A DNA stretch of 64,000 nt from Gracilaria gracilis (lineage: Eukaryota; Rhodophyta; Florideophyceae; Gracilariales; Gracilariaceae), in the NCBI GenBank assembly GCA_030374805.1, contig JARGSG010000225.1:248001-312000 (forward strand), given 5' to 3'. The notes beneath the pieces were generated by a model, which worked only from the letters and a program-made list of their open reading frames with translations, did no database searches and had not been told where the DNA came from. Positions 10,607 through 22,508 of the stretch are shown in pieces (within the stretch, counting starts at the first letter, position 1; every line of letters begins with the position of its first letter). The translations under genes and the position numbers were made by a program.

Positions 10607-12744
10607 ATGGCTTTGCTAGATGGTGTAATTGTTGAACTCATTGCGAAGGGAATGCTAATGGTCGCCGGTCCCCTTTATGATGACAAGACAGAAGCAGTCA
10701 CGGCCACGCAAGACCAGTTGGGTAAAATGAGTGGCGTAATGGAAAGGCTCCAGCGGAAAAGCGATGAAGACTTGGACGATCTTAGGGAGAAGTTAGGTGA
10801 AGTGTATGAATCGATTGTAAAACCTGAAATGAAGGAACTAAAAGAGAAACTGTGGCAATCAATGAAAGATGAAGAAGATGACACCAATGTCCGAAGCCGA
10901 GTGGTAGAGATGGCTATGGTGCTGTATTGCCTTGTTCGCAATACATCCATTCAGCAAGTCGCCCTGAAGGTACAGAAGGTAATTGGCTTGCCTTCGTCCT
11001 CAGCCTCAAGGCGTTCAATAGTGGAGTCAGAAACGATTTTAGTCGGAAATACAACGACGGCCAAAGAGATTATTTCGAACTTGTTGCAAATGAATGAGAA
11101 CGGTCTTTTCCGCAAAGTTGTACATTCATCTGATGATCAAATGAGTATTAATGTGGATGCAGCGCCCCGAATCGGAGCTCGAAGAGAAGGTCTCATCAAA
11201 GGTACTGGTGGACTATTCAAACTTTGTCAAACTCTGTGCGACGTCGTTCAGGATGAGAGAGGTGTGTATGCTGTTTCAAAGGGTGATTCGTTCGCTAAAA
11301 GTGACAAGGAACCGGAACACAATGCCTGCTTGATTACTTTACAGTAGCTTCGAACAAGTCTAACTATCCGCTTCTACAGAGTTCACAAACTGACAAATGA
11401 GAACTTACTGACTTCTCCTCTTTTGTTTCAAGTTACTATTGGCCCACACCTGTCGAATTTAAAGAACATGAAGATTTCGTGATCGAGGCAGCTAAGTATC
11501 TAAAAGAAGATTCAGATGTTGAAGAGGCGTCATTTGATGAGTTCACGGAAGCATGGGAGAAAAAAGGAGCTGAAATGAATATCAAGAATGTTTATCTGCT
11601 TGGGTTAACCGGGCAAGGGAAATCCACATTGGCAAACAAACTCACAGGTACGGACCACTTCCATGTCTCCGATGCGGGAACTGGAACAGAAAGAATATCA
11701 GGAGCTATCGCTGAAGGGGGACTCCTTGGATCAGGCAGCAACGTTATGGTCTGGGATACACCAGGAATGGACGACCAACAAGGTCGAGATCGTATATATG
11801 AGAGTATGCTGTACCAACATTTAACTAGAGAAAACACTGTCTCTACTATCATAATTGTTTCTAAGGATGGGTCTCGGTTCCCGACATCCCTCAGACGCAC
11901 AATTGCTGTATATCGGCAAGCTTTTGGAGATGCGTTTCTTTCCTGTGTTTGCGTATGCGTCGGTCTCAACGAAAACATAGAGAGCGAGAGCGTGTTACAG
12001 GCAAGACAAAGTTTTTGGGAAGCAAATTTGATGAGAACATTCAAGTTCTCTGAAGAAGCTGTTCGGCGTAAGGTGTTCTTCTATGATGCAAGAAGTTCAA
12101 GAGTGCAACTAAGTGCTAACAGACTGAAAGCTTTCATAATTAGTGGGAGACCCCATTTGACAGGAACTGGTGTCGCTATTCTTCAAGGGCTCAAGCGTCT
12201 ACAAAGTGCTCAATTGCAAGACGAAGAAAAACGGAATATGGTTCGTGTCTCTAAGGAAATGTTTAAAGCGCTTCGAACCGAGTTGCAGCTTTTTCAAAGG
12301 GTGAGAATAAGGTTTTCTCGTGACTCGCAACGCTTATCTGAGAAGATGACACTTCATTTGCTTCCAAATATCGAGGATAGAATTGTTAGCTTTTTTCGCA
12401 ATCGCAGAAAACAACGGGAGGTTGTGTACGATAAGGTAATTCAAATTGTAGCGAAAGGAAAAAGGGCGAAGCAGCTTCTCTCCTTCGATTATCTCTCGCA
12501 TCCTGAAATGGGCTGTCATATGAAGATAAAGATATTTGCCAACTATGCCGATACTTGGGACTTGGTTCTTGCCAACATGGGTGCAAAGCCTGTCGATACT
12601 GGATGGGGGAAGATTCAACTTCAAACATATAACCTCATACACTTGGACGATCAGCTCGATAAGACCGTTTTCGACGCAGTAGACAAACTATTGAACGTGA
12701 TGGCTATTGATCCGAAGTTTGTTAACGCTTTCGCAAGAAGATAA
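10607..12744 (+). CDS. AIG1/GIMAP-like GTPase with helical N-terminal region, two exons (copy B)
   Basis: Proposed spliced gene, exon 1 10607-11343 and exon 2 11433-12744, giving 682 residues. It is the paralog of copy A. Exon 1 begins MALLDGVIVELIAKGM (copy A: MVMPDAIIVELLAKGM), has a coiled-coil-like charged stretch, a shared NVDAAPRIGARR motif, and ends EHNACLITL. The codon split by the intron again gives His (246), then YYWPTPVEF. The P-loop is GLTGQGKST (303-311) and G3 is DTPGMDDQ (from 354). GTGTERISGAIAEGGLLGS is shared almost completely with copy A. The usual G4 motif is absent (VGLNENIE after FGDAFLSCVCVC). The C-terminal helical region ends in VNAFARR. Both copies are open with matching gene structure, so the duplication seems to be kept by selection. 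The GTPase core is more conserved than the N-terminal region. Confidence 0.8.
11344..11432 (+). other. Intron, 89 bases, phase 2 (GTPase copy B)
   Basis: Donor TTTACA|GTAGCT. Acceptor CTCTTTTGTTTCAAG| is preceded by a pyrimidine tract. Removal joins CA to T to make a His codon and restores a frame that runs through YYWPTPVEF into the GTPase. The unspliced downstream frame has only a GTG as an early start. Confidence 0.75.
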
Positions 12745-14132
12745 AGAGAGCGCTGTGCCCGTGTGCGATAAGTCTGTAGCTATCTTTTCTTCTTTAGTGT
12801 GATATCTGAATGCCCAAAACGTTACCACATTAAAATTTTGTGAACCATCTGGCGAAACAGATTATTGAATCCCGCACTTCGAAGTTTTCACGAAAGCTTA
12901 GTGATATCACCATGGGCAATCTACCTTCAAAATTTGAAATCCGATGATGCCTGGGATTTCATGACTCTTCGAAAGATTGTGATGGAGAGATCATTCGTGC
13001 ACTGGCCGAAAGAATATAGCCGTTTTTCGTTGCGGCCACAATCCGTTTTTTTCAGTTTTAAGCTTACATAATCATATGTATCACAGAAAGCATTATTGAA
13101 CCGAGACTAACCCGCATTATCTACATCTTCTCGGTTGCCGTTTGTACCGGGTGGTCTTAAATGAAAATTGAAGCCCTGGAAATGGAAACAGGCCCTCTAC
13201 AAGCAGGACTAAGGCGATGGTGGCTTTCTCCCGACCGTGCTCCGAGCCACCGTGGCTTATTGTTGAACCAGGAGAGCTACAAGCTCGAGGGACAATGTGG
13301 CGAGTCTTGCCCATACTCATTAAATCCGTACCACTGTTACACTAGATACGTGTGAAGTTAGTGATACAAATCAACAGTGTCTCTAGTGGAGTATTGCAGA
13401 CATAGACAGTCTTTGGATGTACATGCAACCTCCTTCTACCATATCAGACTAAAGCAAGGAACAGCAGTTCTTTCATCATAGAAATTTTCTTTTCTTTATA
13501 TGATTTACATTTGATACTCTACACTAATTCAGGGCTCTCTGTAGAGAAGTTATTCTCCCACAGGGAGGTGCAGCACGCGTTTTACAGAACGCTTACCTGT
13601 TCATCGAGCTGCCGTCCTTCCGTCTTCTTTACTATGTCCATAGTTCCCTATACCAAAACTAAATGAGAGAGCTGATTTACGTAGTTCTTTCTATTCAGAA
13701 AAGCTGAACTCTTTATCGTTCAATAATTAAAGACGTTCATACTTGGTTGTCGTTGAGCAACGTTCAAATACGTTGTACATCAGCCTTCGCCAGAGAATTG
13801 TGGAAAAGGCCTTCTGTTTTCAGGAACACATCTATCATACCCGTTTATGATCCTTTAACGACAGAACGAGTGATAGATATGATTCCGTTTAAAGTAAACG
13901 GTAATTTGGAAAGGGATCGTACGACCAAAGTGAACATGAGAAAGCTTGTAGAGTGTGACTTCCTTAAACCCCAGCTGGGAAGTTTATAAAGGAAGCAAGT
14001 ACCGTCAGTGTATCTTTCTTCTCTTCCCCAAGCACCACTCGCGAACTTACTGTCGCCCGTATTCAGTATTGTTGGATTTGAGTCGCTCTCATCACTTTTT
14101 CTATACTTGAACACGTTGTATAGGAGGAAAAC
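12745..14132. other. Intergenic region, no gene seen
   Basis: AT-rich sequence between the GTPase gene and the secreted-protein gene. An 80-residue frame at 13747-13989 overlaps a longer frame on the other strand and has no recognisable motif, so neither is called. Confidence 0.5.
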
Positions 14133-14879
14133 ATGCAGGGGCTGACGCTCTTTTCCGTGCTTCTTTGTTTTCTTTGCGTGGCTTCCCTGGAATATGAAGA
14201 TACTTATGAGAGCATGAAGTATATTGACCGTCATCTCTTGAATCATGAACACGTTGTTCGATGTCGAGTTTGCTTCTGTGGACACATGGCGATTACGCGT
14301 GCACGACACCATTGCCCTGGGAATCGAGAGTTGATCAAGTGCCCAGATGCAAACCGGATATGTTACCGATGTAGTTGTAAACTGAGGGATATATCAACCC
14401 CCACAGCGGAAATAGAACACGAACACAGTGATGATGACGAGGACTCAGGCAGCGCAGTATCAGTGATGGAAGTGACGGCCTCGGCATCTGTGACGCCCAG
14501 CGTCTCACCTTCGGCCTCGGTCAGCATTTCTGCGACCCCTTCTATGTCACCATCTGCCTCAGTGTCAATGACAGCTAGTGCATCACCGAGTGCTTCTCCC
14601 CGACCCGAGTGTACTGACACAATTCGTACTGGAAGGGGGGGTGTATCTATCTTCTCATTGCAACTTGGAAAGTCTTCCGGATCTGTTGAGCTGCTGTACA
14701 CTACGAACGCTAGGTTTGAACGGTTTTCGATTTTATATGATGGAGATCTGAGTCATGACTTGCCATCCGGGTTACAAGGTACGATCAGAGTGGATTTCAG
14801 TGGTAGTTCTTCCATAATTAGAATTTCTATCATGGCTGTGCCTGACGCGGAATGGCAGATTTCAATTGGTTGTCCTTGA
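14133..14879 (+). CDS. Secreted Cys-rich protein with Ser-rich linker and beta-sandwich-like C-terminus
   Basis: 248 residues. A clear signal peptide (MQGLTLFSVLLCFLCVAS) is followed by a Cys-rich region of about residues 45-90 (CRVCFCGH, HHCPGN, CPDANRICYRCSC), which may bind metal or form disulfides. An acidic patch (HSDDDEDSG) leads into a low-complexity Ser/Ala/Thr/Pro/Val linker of about residues 110-155. The C-terminal 90 residues (VSIFSLQLG, GSVELLYTT, RFSILYDG, GTIRVDFSGSSS, WQISIGCP) alternate like a beta-sandwich and begin and end with a Cys. I recall similar C-terminal segments in secreted bacterial and protist proteins but cannot name the family. Likely exported to the cell surface or wall. 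An A/G-rich leader precedes the ATG. Confidence 0.7.
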   Translation: MQGLTLFSVLLCFLCVASLEYEDTYESMKYIDRHLLNHEHVVRCRVCFCGHMAITRARHHCPGNRELIKCPDANRICYRCSCKLRDISTPTAEIEHEHSDDDEDSGSAVSVMEVTASASVTPSVSPSASVSISATPSMSPSASVSMTASASPSASPRPECTDTIRTGRGGVSIFSLQLGKSSGSVELLYTTNARFERFSILYDGDLSHDLPSGLQGTIRVDFSGSSSIIRISIMAVPDAEWQISIGCP

Positions 14880-16836
14880 TGGGTGTGGCTGTGTACATAT
14901 CTTGAGCAGTTGTAGTCAGATGATCCAGTAAGGTTGGACATTAACACAGGTCATCCGAACTATAGATAAACAACTTGTGGCTTTGCAGCTTTCTGTAATC
15001 TAGCGTCCAGCTATTTAGGCTTGCTGTTGTCTCGAAGAGGTGACATTATTCGTCTGGTATTGATCCCTGACAGAGCGAAATGACGGAGCACCTCGGAATG
15101 TCCTTGGATGTACAGCGGTGAAAGTCGGGCGAAGTGAGAAATACCTGTAGAAGTCAACTATTGCTGGCCCTCCTACTTCTGTAAGCTTTGGTATGAATGT
15201 GCATTTGCGCCTGTTTACAATTCCTCGTGCGGGGGAACTGGGGTAAGACTGGGGTAAGACTCTAGCTAGCCCTCACTTCAGTTCACAGACTCGAGAGAAA
15301 GATAGATACATGTAGTTGCAGGTTAGATATCTTTTCGTCAACAAGAATTGATTACAGAACGATATCTACCAACGGTTCCAGTGAAAGATTTTAAGGTGTT
15401 TTTCGAGTGGGGCCACACAGTAGCTCGCAGAACTGTACTGAAACTCGAGAGCGAATGAGGAATTCATTGTTTTACGAAACACCAGCCGCATTGGAGTATT
15501 CACAATTGGAAAGCTCTAGAACCTATTTCATGAGACACGTCTCATCGCGGAATGCATAAACTGCTTCTCTCTGACATACCGGAATGCAAGACTACCCTTG
15601 GTACTTCCAAAACTCGCTCCCACATTATGAACCGCTGCCTTAGGCAGCGGTTCCTATATCTTAGATCTCAGAGTCTTTTTGGTCTCAGAATCTCGGTCAC
15701 CTGTGAGAGATCTGGAGAACATTAAATTGGTTGAGAAAACTGAAATCACGAAAGTGGCACATGAATCGCAAACGGAGACGGAAATGCATCTAAACATGAA
15801 GCAAAGAATGCAAAATTCACTCCAAGTTAGTTGTTGCTTGTGCTTGGCGGGCAGATCATTAGGCGACTCGAGAATATGAACTGACGTCAACTGACTCTTT
15901 TGCAGCCGAAAAGGATTGGGTTGTTGTATCTATTTGATATGCCAAAGCTGGGCTGGTGAGATTTGGTAGAAAGGCAGAAAGGGAAGTAGAAAAGAATTGG
16001 TAATAGTATTCCCACTGTTATGGTGCATGGATTGTGAGTTGATGTGGATTGGGGTGGGAGGTGTTTTGAGAAAGGATTGAGGTTTTGAAGCAGTTGGTTC
16101 GATAGGGGATGCATTGGTGTGCGGGTGTGTGACTGGCGGTAACATTGTTGTGGGTTTGTTTTACAAGGGTGTGGAGAAAGTGTGCGCGTGCGGCTGCTCG
16201 AGGGTGTGTGTACAGAATGTGCATGTGCGGGCAGCGTGCAGTTGGAGGCGGAGGTTGTGCGTGGCCACACAGATAACGGTGGCGGAGGCGCAACAGAGCA
16301 CGATTGATGGCGTTCGTTTCGATATAACGTACGAGAAACAATTTAGATAGACTTGAGCGAAGAAGAATGAAGTTTGAATTGGGAATGACAGATAGAATAG
16401 ATACAGCAGTTAATTTGGGAAGCAATGAAAAACTGTTGCACGGAGTAAACTTGAAAGAAAGGTCAACAAACGGCGACTTACAGCGGCCTAGGGGCGATGT
16501 TTTCATGTGCAGCGGGATGTGTATGTACTGCCCGCGGTGCACCGGCTGTATGTTACAGGAAGGTAGCGTTACCAACGGTAGCGAGGAGCACGCCGTTGCG
16601 TGTTACGTCAGGACGCGATGAATTCGATTTCGGTGGCACCGCGGCGGGAATTTGTGTAAACAGCTTTTGCGACGCGGCCGATGAGTGGTCGTCGCGCCTC
16701 GCGGCGCCGCGCGCAACGCGTGGGACATTGGCGCGTGCCCCCGCAGTGCACAGCAGCGGCGAGAACGCCCCGCCACCAAGGCGCCACGCCACCGCCACCC
16801 GGCGCGCCACGGCCGGCGCGCATCGCCGTTACAAAC
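14880..16836. other. Intergenic region, no gene seen
   Basis: About 2 kb. It includes a small direct repeat of GGGGTAAGACT near 15240, a palindromic CGCTGCCTTAGGCAGCG near 15632, and from about 16620 a sharply GC-rich stretch. That stretch looks like the distal half of the upstream region of the malectin-type gene, now separated from it by the copia element. Long frames here are GC-driven shadows. Confidence 0.5.
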
Positions 16837-17041
16837 TGTTGATACCGGTCGGCCTCTTGCAAGGCGAGAGCGCCACACACGCGTCATTTGTGCGCAGTGC
16901 AACGCCCGGCGCACAGCAATGCGCCGGTGGGTTGCACTGGCAAAATAAATTGCGCGACCGTCCGGCTCGGCGCTCTGCCCGCCGGCGGTCAACTATGCGC
17001 GCACTTCGCTCGACCCCTTTCGCCCCCGCTCGCGCGCTACA
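16837..17041 (+). repeat. Left LTR of the copia element
   Basis: 205 bases beginning TGTTG and ending TACA, GC-rich. Identical to 22981-23185. An AATAAA lies at about two-fifths of its length and may be the polyadenylation signal. Confidence 0.92.
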
Positions 17042-18335
17042 TGGTAGCATCGCCTGGGGCGCGCTGCCCCGGGCCGCCATCGCTTGCGCACATGATCGGC
17101 CCCTTTCTCTGCGCGCTACCGCGCTTCTATTGCGCGTACGCTCAACTACTCAAAAACTGGACGGGTTGCTTAGCGGTTGTCTCGGCTCCCATGCCCATAG
17201 GTATGTCGCGGCTAGAGCACTGCCAAAGCGAAACCTACCGTGCGCGATTGACTTCGTGATGGGCTCCCAAGTCTATAGACTTTGTTGAGGCTCTGAAAGT
17301 TGGTTGACATCGGACAGGATAAGTATGTATATAACTTTTCTACTTTATTTGTTCATTCTAAATGGAAGTACAGAATCTAGATGGTGATCCATTGTGAAGA
17401 TTGATGATTACTGGTTTTCCTGCATCTTTACTGCGAAGCGACAATGTGCCTCCGCTGCAACTACGATGCGATTCCAAACGACTTCCCTCTTTCCTACTAT
17501 ACATTGTGTGGCATACAATTCGGTGCATCGCAAAATGTTTGCGATCACTAATTTCTTACGTCTCTAACTGGTTTGGCACCAACACTTCTTCACTCTATTT
17601 CAAAGCTTAGCAACGTCCTACTATCATCTACACCCTGTTCTTGTTCTGTTGTCGGATCTGCATGCTTGCGCAACAATTTCTACGCTACACTCTCTTGGAT
17701 TTCTACAACGGTCTTGATTTTGCATCTGTATGACGTTCATCATGTTGATAACGTTTACACCTCTCGATAAATTGCGTCTGCTTCTGGGCCACAGGTTACT
17801 CGTTCCTTCTACATCAGCCACATTTTCTCCGGCAATGCAACGTCTTGGATTGCGAAAACAATTTCGTTTTCAACATTACTTCGAGAACCGGTTTTTCTCG
17901 CTCTCCTTGAGAGAAGAAGTGGCCTCTGTTCGTCCGTTCTTCGTGCCACGAGTGCGTTCTGCCGTACGAAGCGTATGCTCTATACTACGCTACTACGTTT
18001 TACTACTGCTTGTTTTTCCTTTGTTTGACGAAGTGAAGTACCCTCCGCTTTGTCGGTGCGGGAAGATCCTTCAAAGGTCTGTTTGTTGTGGTGCGGGGTT
18101 AGCTGCTTAATTGCGGGGACCCGTCCTACATCGATCGCCTGGCTCCCAAGGTTGGGCCAGGAACACCTCAAGTTCACACCTCTTCCACCGGTAGGGGACT
18201 GGCGAAGTTGAAGAAGAAGAAGTTCAAGAAGTTCAAGAAGAAGAAGAAACGTTCCTACCCCGTAGGTCGCGATATCCTTATCTCGTAGAAGAAGGTTGAT
18301 CATACACTTTCATCCGTCGCTCCCCGGACGCCTCA
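17042..18335 (+). other. Untranslated leader of the copia element
   Basis: Starts with the primer-binding-site-like TGGTAGCATCGC. The rest carries no supported gene. A (GAAGAAGTTCAA)-like purine-rich run lies at about 18215-18250, shortly before the gag start. Confidence 0.6.
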
Positions 18336-21300
18336 ATGTCGGGCACAAATGAGGGTCTCCTTGGCAGGCTTCCAAAGCTCAAGGTCCCCACCGACTACAT
18401 TCTCTGGCGTCGTCGTCTTCTGGCGTATCTCCGCAGAGACGACCCATTTCTTTCCGGTCTTGACCCACGTCCTGATGGGTTCAACCCCACAAACCGGGCA
18501 ATGAGATCTTGGTTCGAAAAGTCAGTCAAAGCGAAGAGCACCATCACACTCTGCCTCGGTGACTCTCCGCTTGCTCTTGTTCGAATGTTTGTCGATGATG
18601 ATGACAAAACGGCCAAAGATCTCTGGGATGAACTGCAGCGCGTGTACACAACCACCAACGCGCAAGCTGTGCAGAACATCCGCCATCGTCTGGACACTTT
18701 GGTATACAAGGACAGCGACGACTGGAATAAGCACGTCGCTAAGTTCCTGGAAGTTGTTGGGGAACTTGCCACCTTCGATGAGGAACTTTCGGAGAAAGAC
18801 AAAGTCTCCAAACTCATTCGAAGTCTCCCCAACTCCTTTGCTCCCTTGGCCATGATGTCAAACCTAACCGATGTCGGGTTCGACTCCATTGTGAACGCTG
18901 TCGAAGCTGAAGTGGCTCGTCGCAAGAACCCTAACAACCCGACATCCTCCGCTCCTTCGTCCACCCCCACTACCCAACCGAAAGCCAACACGGCAAACAA
19001 GGGTGGTCGAAAGCAGCGAAACCGGCATAACAAGTCCTCGGCTACCAAGAGCCGCTACGATGACAATTGCTACTACTGCGGTCGTCGTGGACATTACGCT
19101 CGAGATTGCTACAAACGCAAACGTGAGGAGTCTGACAATAATGATAACCAGCACAACTCCAACGGACGGCAGCAATCTAATCGCAACAACGGTGGTTCTC
19201 GTCGTTCACAGTATGGGTCCCACAAAGGAGGACAACGCCAATCCAACTGGAACTCAGGGTTTGCACCAAGGGGGGATGGAAATGATAATCGTAACTCAAA
19301 TCATAACTCCAAACCTCGTTCATATGTGGTGCAAAGAAATGATGATCCGCCTCCTTCACCTGGCTTCAACTGCAATATGGCCAAGTTCAAGAGTAAGATC
19401 GCTCTTCTTTCTCAAACGAAATTGGACTCAGCCTATATTGACTCAGGGGCAACTCATCACTTCTTCCATTCGCGGAAGTCGTTCATTCGCTACGAACGAA
19501 TTGAGATCGAGACTGTTCAGGCTGCCTCAGGAACAGCTCGTCTCGTTGGCAAAGGTCATGTCTGGATACCTTTGAACCGTGCTACAGTCATCGAGGCTTA
19601 CCACGCACCTGCCTTTGAGTCGAACATCCTTTCTGTTGGCGTTCTCAGTGTAGAGTTCATGGTGATGTTCACTTCCACCATTCGGCCATTCAATGGATGT
19701 TTCATCATGGATCCTAACCGAAACTCTGAAATCATTTGGGAAACGGAAATCAACCAAGGCCTCTTCGTCATGGACCTCGCTGATAACGACAAACAAGTGA
19801 TGGTCGTGAACGCAAGTAACAGCAATCAGGAGCTGGCTTTGGAATGGCACGGTCGAACTGGTCATCTTCACCCAAGTAGATACCAGAACCTTGCCAAGTC
19901 TTTCGACTCTGTGCCTTACTTTCAACGTTCCATCTTGGAGTCGTTGACGTGCGTCCCTTGCCTCACAGGCAAGAAGAAACGGAACCCAATCACCGCCCGG
20001 TCGCGATCCGTTTCGACGTCAAGTCCCTTGGAACTTATCCACATGGACCTGTCGGGAAAGATTTCGCCATCTCTCTCTGGTGCAATCTACGCCATGGCCG
20101 TACTGGATGACCACACTTCCAAGTCGGACGTTTTCTTCTTGATGGACAAGACAGGTGCTAGTGTTTTGAAGCACCTGGCTTGGTACAAACGCAGATCGGA
20201 GCTAGAACTTAGCCACTCGTTTCGCTTGAAGAATGTTCGCCTGGACGGGGCCGGCGAACACAAAAGCAGTGAGTTGGACACTTTCTGCTTCGATCATGGC
20301 ATACTCTTGGACTACTCTCCTGCCTACGCCTCCGAATCTAATGGAGCCGCGGAGAGGCTTATCCAAGAACATTGGACCAGGGCTCGTGTACTTCTCTTCG
20401 CGAGCAAACTGCCCATTTCCTTCTGGGCAGAGGCAATGAACCATGCCAACTGGCTCCGAAATAGGGCTCCATCTTCAAGGATACAAGGACGGATACCGAT
20501 TCTGGAATGGAATCCGTCCATTATAATCGACTTTACGAACATTCCGAACTTTGGTCAGCCTGGCTACGCCTTTGTATATCGGTCCAAGACCGTGGCATCA
20601 AAGAAGTTCCTCCCCCGTTCTGTCTTCGCGAACTTCGTGGGCATGCAAAGCGACACCACACTCGCCCGTGTGTTTGTGCCGGGGAAGAACTCGGTCGTCA
20701 CTTGCCGTATTCTGGACTTCAAGGCTGTCAACTCCTCTCCTCTTCCAAACATCTCCACCCTTCTGGAGGGTATAACTCGCCAACAGGAGACAGAGGAAAC
20801 GGACCATACCTCACAGACCGATAACGGTCCTGACTTGGAGGACCACCTGGTAAAGGAGATGACAACAATCGCGCATAACTTTCCAAATGTATGGGTCTCG
20901 AAGAAAACTGTGTATGACCCCAACGTTCCAAGTAGTTTCAAGGACGCGTGCAGAGATCCCGGTTGGTGTGAGGCCATCGACCGCGAGATGAACGCACTCA
21001 TCCGCCTTAACACTTGGGAACTTATACCCAGGGAATCCTGGATGAAACCGGTTCCGTATACTTGGGTCTTCAAGGAGAAGATGTTGGATGGAGTCGGGAA
21101 GAAGTTCTTGAAGAAGGCACGCTGCTGTCTACGGGGAGACAAACAGAAGCCCTTCATTGACTTCGATCCATTCAACACTTATGCGCCAGTAGCCTGTCAT
21201 GAAGCACTACGCATTCTTCTCTCAGTTGCCGCTGCACAAAACCTTTTACTGGAGGGAGCAGACATCTCAAACGCCTACTTATATGGAAAACTGGATGTTC

Positions 21301-22508
21301 CTATAATTATGGAACAACCTTCTGACTCTACTGGCATTGTGGGGAAGCCAGGCCATGTCTGCAAACTCCTTAACTCCATCTATGGTGCTGTCCAAGCTGG
21401 AACAATATGGGGTTCCCTCTTTTCTGAAGCTCTCCTATCATGGAACTTTGTGACATCAGCTCTCGACTCTCGCGTCTTCATGTTCCGCGAGCAGGACAAC
21501 TTCCTGATCTTGGCTGTTATAGTCGACGACTGCGCATTCGCTGCCAACAATGCCAAACTTCTAAATGACTTCAAACACAAACTGTCTGCAACGTTTGATG
21601 TGAAGCTCTATGGGGAGCTGAAGTCATTCATAGGTTGGAATATTCAGCGATCTCCTTCCGGCATTAAGGTTAATCAATATGGATATGCACTACAAATTCT
21701 CAAGAAGTTTGGTATGCAACAGTGCAATGCAGTTGGATCACCTTTCCCTACGGCTGCCAATGTACTGCCATCTGGTGAGGAAGACTTCATTCTTTCGACA
21801 GATGATCATGCAGAGTATAGGTCAGGGATTGGTGCATTACTTTACATTTCTGTATCTACCCGTCCTGACCTTTCCTTTTCCATATCAGCGCTCTCAAGGC
21901 ATTTACATAACCCATGTGAACGACACTTATCGCTGCTCAAACGATTATTTAGGTACTTGGCTGGCACTATGGATTATGGACTTCATTTTCCAGCCCACCG
22001 TCCTATTTCTCCCGCCTCACTCTGTGCGTACGCTGACGCCGATTGGGGGGGATGCATTGAGACTCGTAAGTCCACAACAGGGTACGTTATCGTCGTCAAC
22101 GACGCACCAGTCATGTGGAAATCAAAGCGTCAAACGGTAATTGCGCTATCTTCGGCAGAGGCGGAGTATATCGCTCTTTCTACCTGCGCGAAAGACCTTT
22201 CGTGGATACGAAAGATGTATTTTGAATTCGCACACATCCAGCCTTGGAGCGAGGATCTATGGTTCGAAGCCACAAAGATCATGAATGATAGCTCGGCTGC
22301 TATATCTTTGACCACGAGTCCACAGATATCTGCTCGAAACAAGCACATCGATTTGAAGACGCACCATGTGCGGGACCTGGAGAGAGGTCAAATTATTAAG
22401 CTGTGCAAAATCCCAAGGAGTCAACAGATCGCTGACATACTGACAAAGTGTGCGTCCCTCCCAGAAGTGAGGAGGATGGTCAGCTTGATGCATATTGACT
22501 CGTTCTAG
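18336..22508 (+). CDS. Copia gag-pol polyprotein
   Basis: A 1,390-residue single frame inside the LTR element. In order: a gag region, a CCHC zinc knuckle (CYYCGRRGHYARDC, about residue 245), an aspartic protease motif (DSGATHHF, about 370), and an integrase zinc-binding part and catalytic core (HGRTGHL, CVPCLTGKK, then LDGAGEHKS and YASESNGAAERL). Reverse transcriptase follows (about 870-1130, including VIVDDCAF), then RNase H (ADADWGGCIETRKSTTGY, LSSAEAEY). Integrase precedes reverse transcriptase, the order that defines Ty1/copia. gag and pol are in one frame with no read-through signal needed. Confidence 0.93.
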   Translation: MSGTNEGLLGRLPKLKVPTDYILWRRRLLAYLRRDDPFLSGLDPRPDGFNPTNRAMRSWFEKSVKAKSTITLCLGDSPLALVRMFVDDDDKTAKDLWDELQRVYTTTNAQAVQNIRHRLDTLVYKDSDDWNKHVAKFLEVVGELATFDEELSEKDKVSKLIRSLPNSFAPLAMMSNLTDVGFDSIVNAVEAEVARRKNPNNPTSSAPSSTPTTQPKANTANKGGRKQRNRHNKSSATKSRYDDNCYYCGRRGHYARDCYKRKREESDNNDNQHNSNGRQQSNRNNGGSRRSQYGSHKGGQRQSNWNSGFAPRGDGNDNRNSNHNSKPRSYVVQRNDDPPPSPGFNCNMAKFKSKIALLSQTKLDSAYIDSGATHHFFHSRKSFIRYERIEIETVQAASGTARLVGKGHVWIPLNRATVIEAYHAPAFESNILSVGVLSVEFMVMFTSTIRPFNGCFIMDPNRNSEIIWETEINQGLFVMDLADNDKQVMVVNASNSNQELALEWHGRTGHLHPSRYQNLAKSFDSVPYFQRSILESLTCVPCLTGKKKRNPITARSRSVSTSSPLELIHMDLSGKISPSLSGAIYAMAVLDDHTSKSDVFFLMDKTGASVLKHLAWYKRRSELELSHSFRLKNVRLDGAGEHKSSELDTFCFDHGILLDYSPAYASESNGAAERLIQEHWTRARVLLFASKLPISFWAEAMNHANWLRNRAPSSRIQGRIPILEWNPSIIIDFTNIPNFGQPGYAFVYRSKTVASKKFLPRSVFANFVGMQSDTTLARVFVPGKNSVVTCRILDFKAVNSSPLPNISTLLEGITRQQETEETDHTSQTDNGPDLEDHLVKEMTTIAHNFPNVWVSKKTVYDPNVPSSFKDACRDPGWCEAIDREMNALIRLNTWELIPRESWMKPVPYTWVFKEKMLDGVGKKFLKKARCCLRGDKQKPFIDFDPFNTYAPVACHEALRILLSVAAAQNLLLEGADISNAYLYGKLDVPIIMEQPSDSTGIVGKPGHVCKLLNSIYGAVQAGTIWGSLFSEALLSWNFVTSALDSRVFMFREQDNFLILAVIVDDCAFAANNAKLLNDFKHKLSATFDVKLYGELKSFIGWNIQRSPSGIKVNQYGYALQILKKFGMQQCNAVGSPFPTAANVLPSGEEDFILSTDDHAEYRSGIGALLYISVSTRPDLSFSISALSRHLHNPCERHLSLLKRLFRYLAGTMDYGLHFPAHRPISPASLCAYADADWGGCIETRKSTTGYVIVVNDAPVMWKSKRQTVIALSSAEAEYIALSTCAKDLSWIRKMYFEFAHIQPWSEDLWFEATKIMNDSSAAISLTTSPQISARNKHIDLKTHHVRDLERGQIIKLCKIPRSQQIADILTKCASLPEVRRMVSLMHIDSF

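Noticed and set aside
16497-17288. 263-residue plus-strand frame
   Set aside because: It crosses the border of the copia LTR and is composition-driven.
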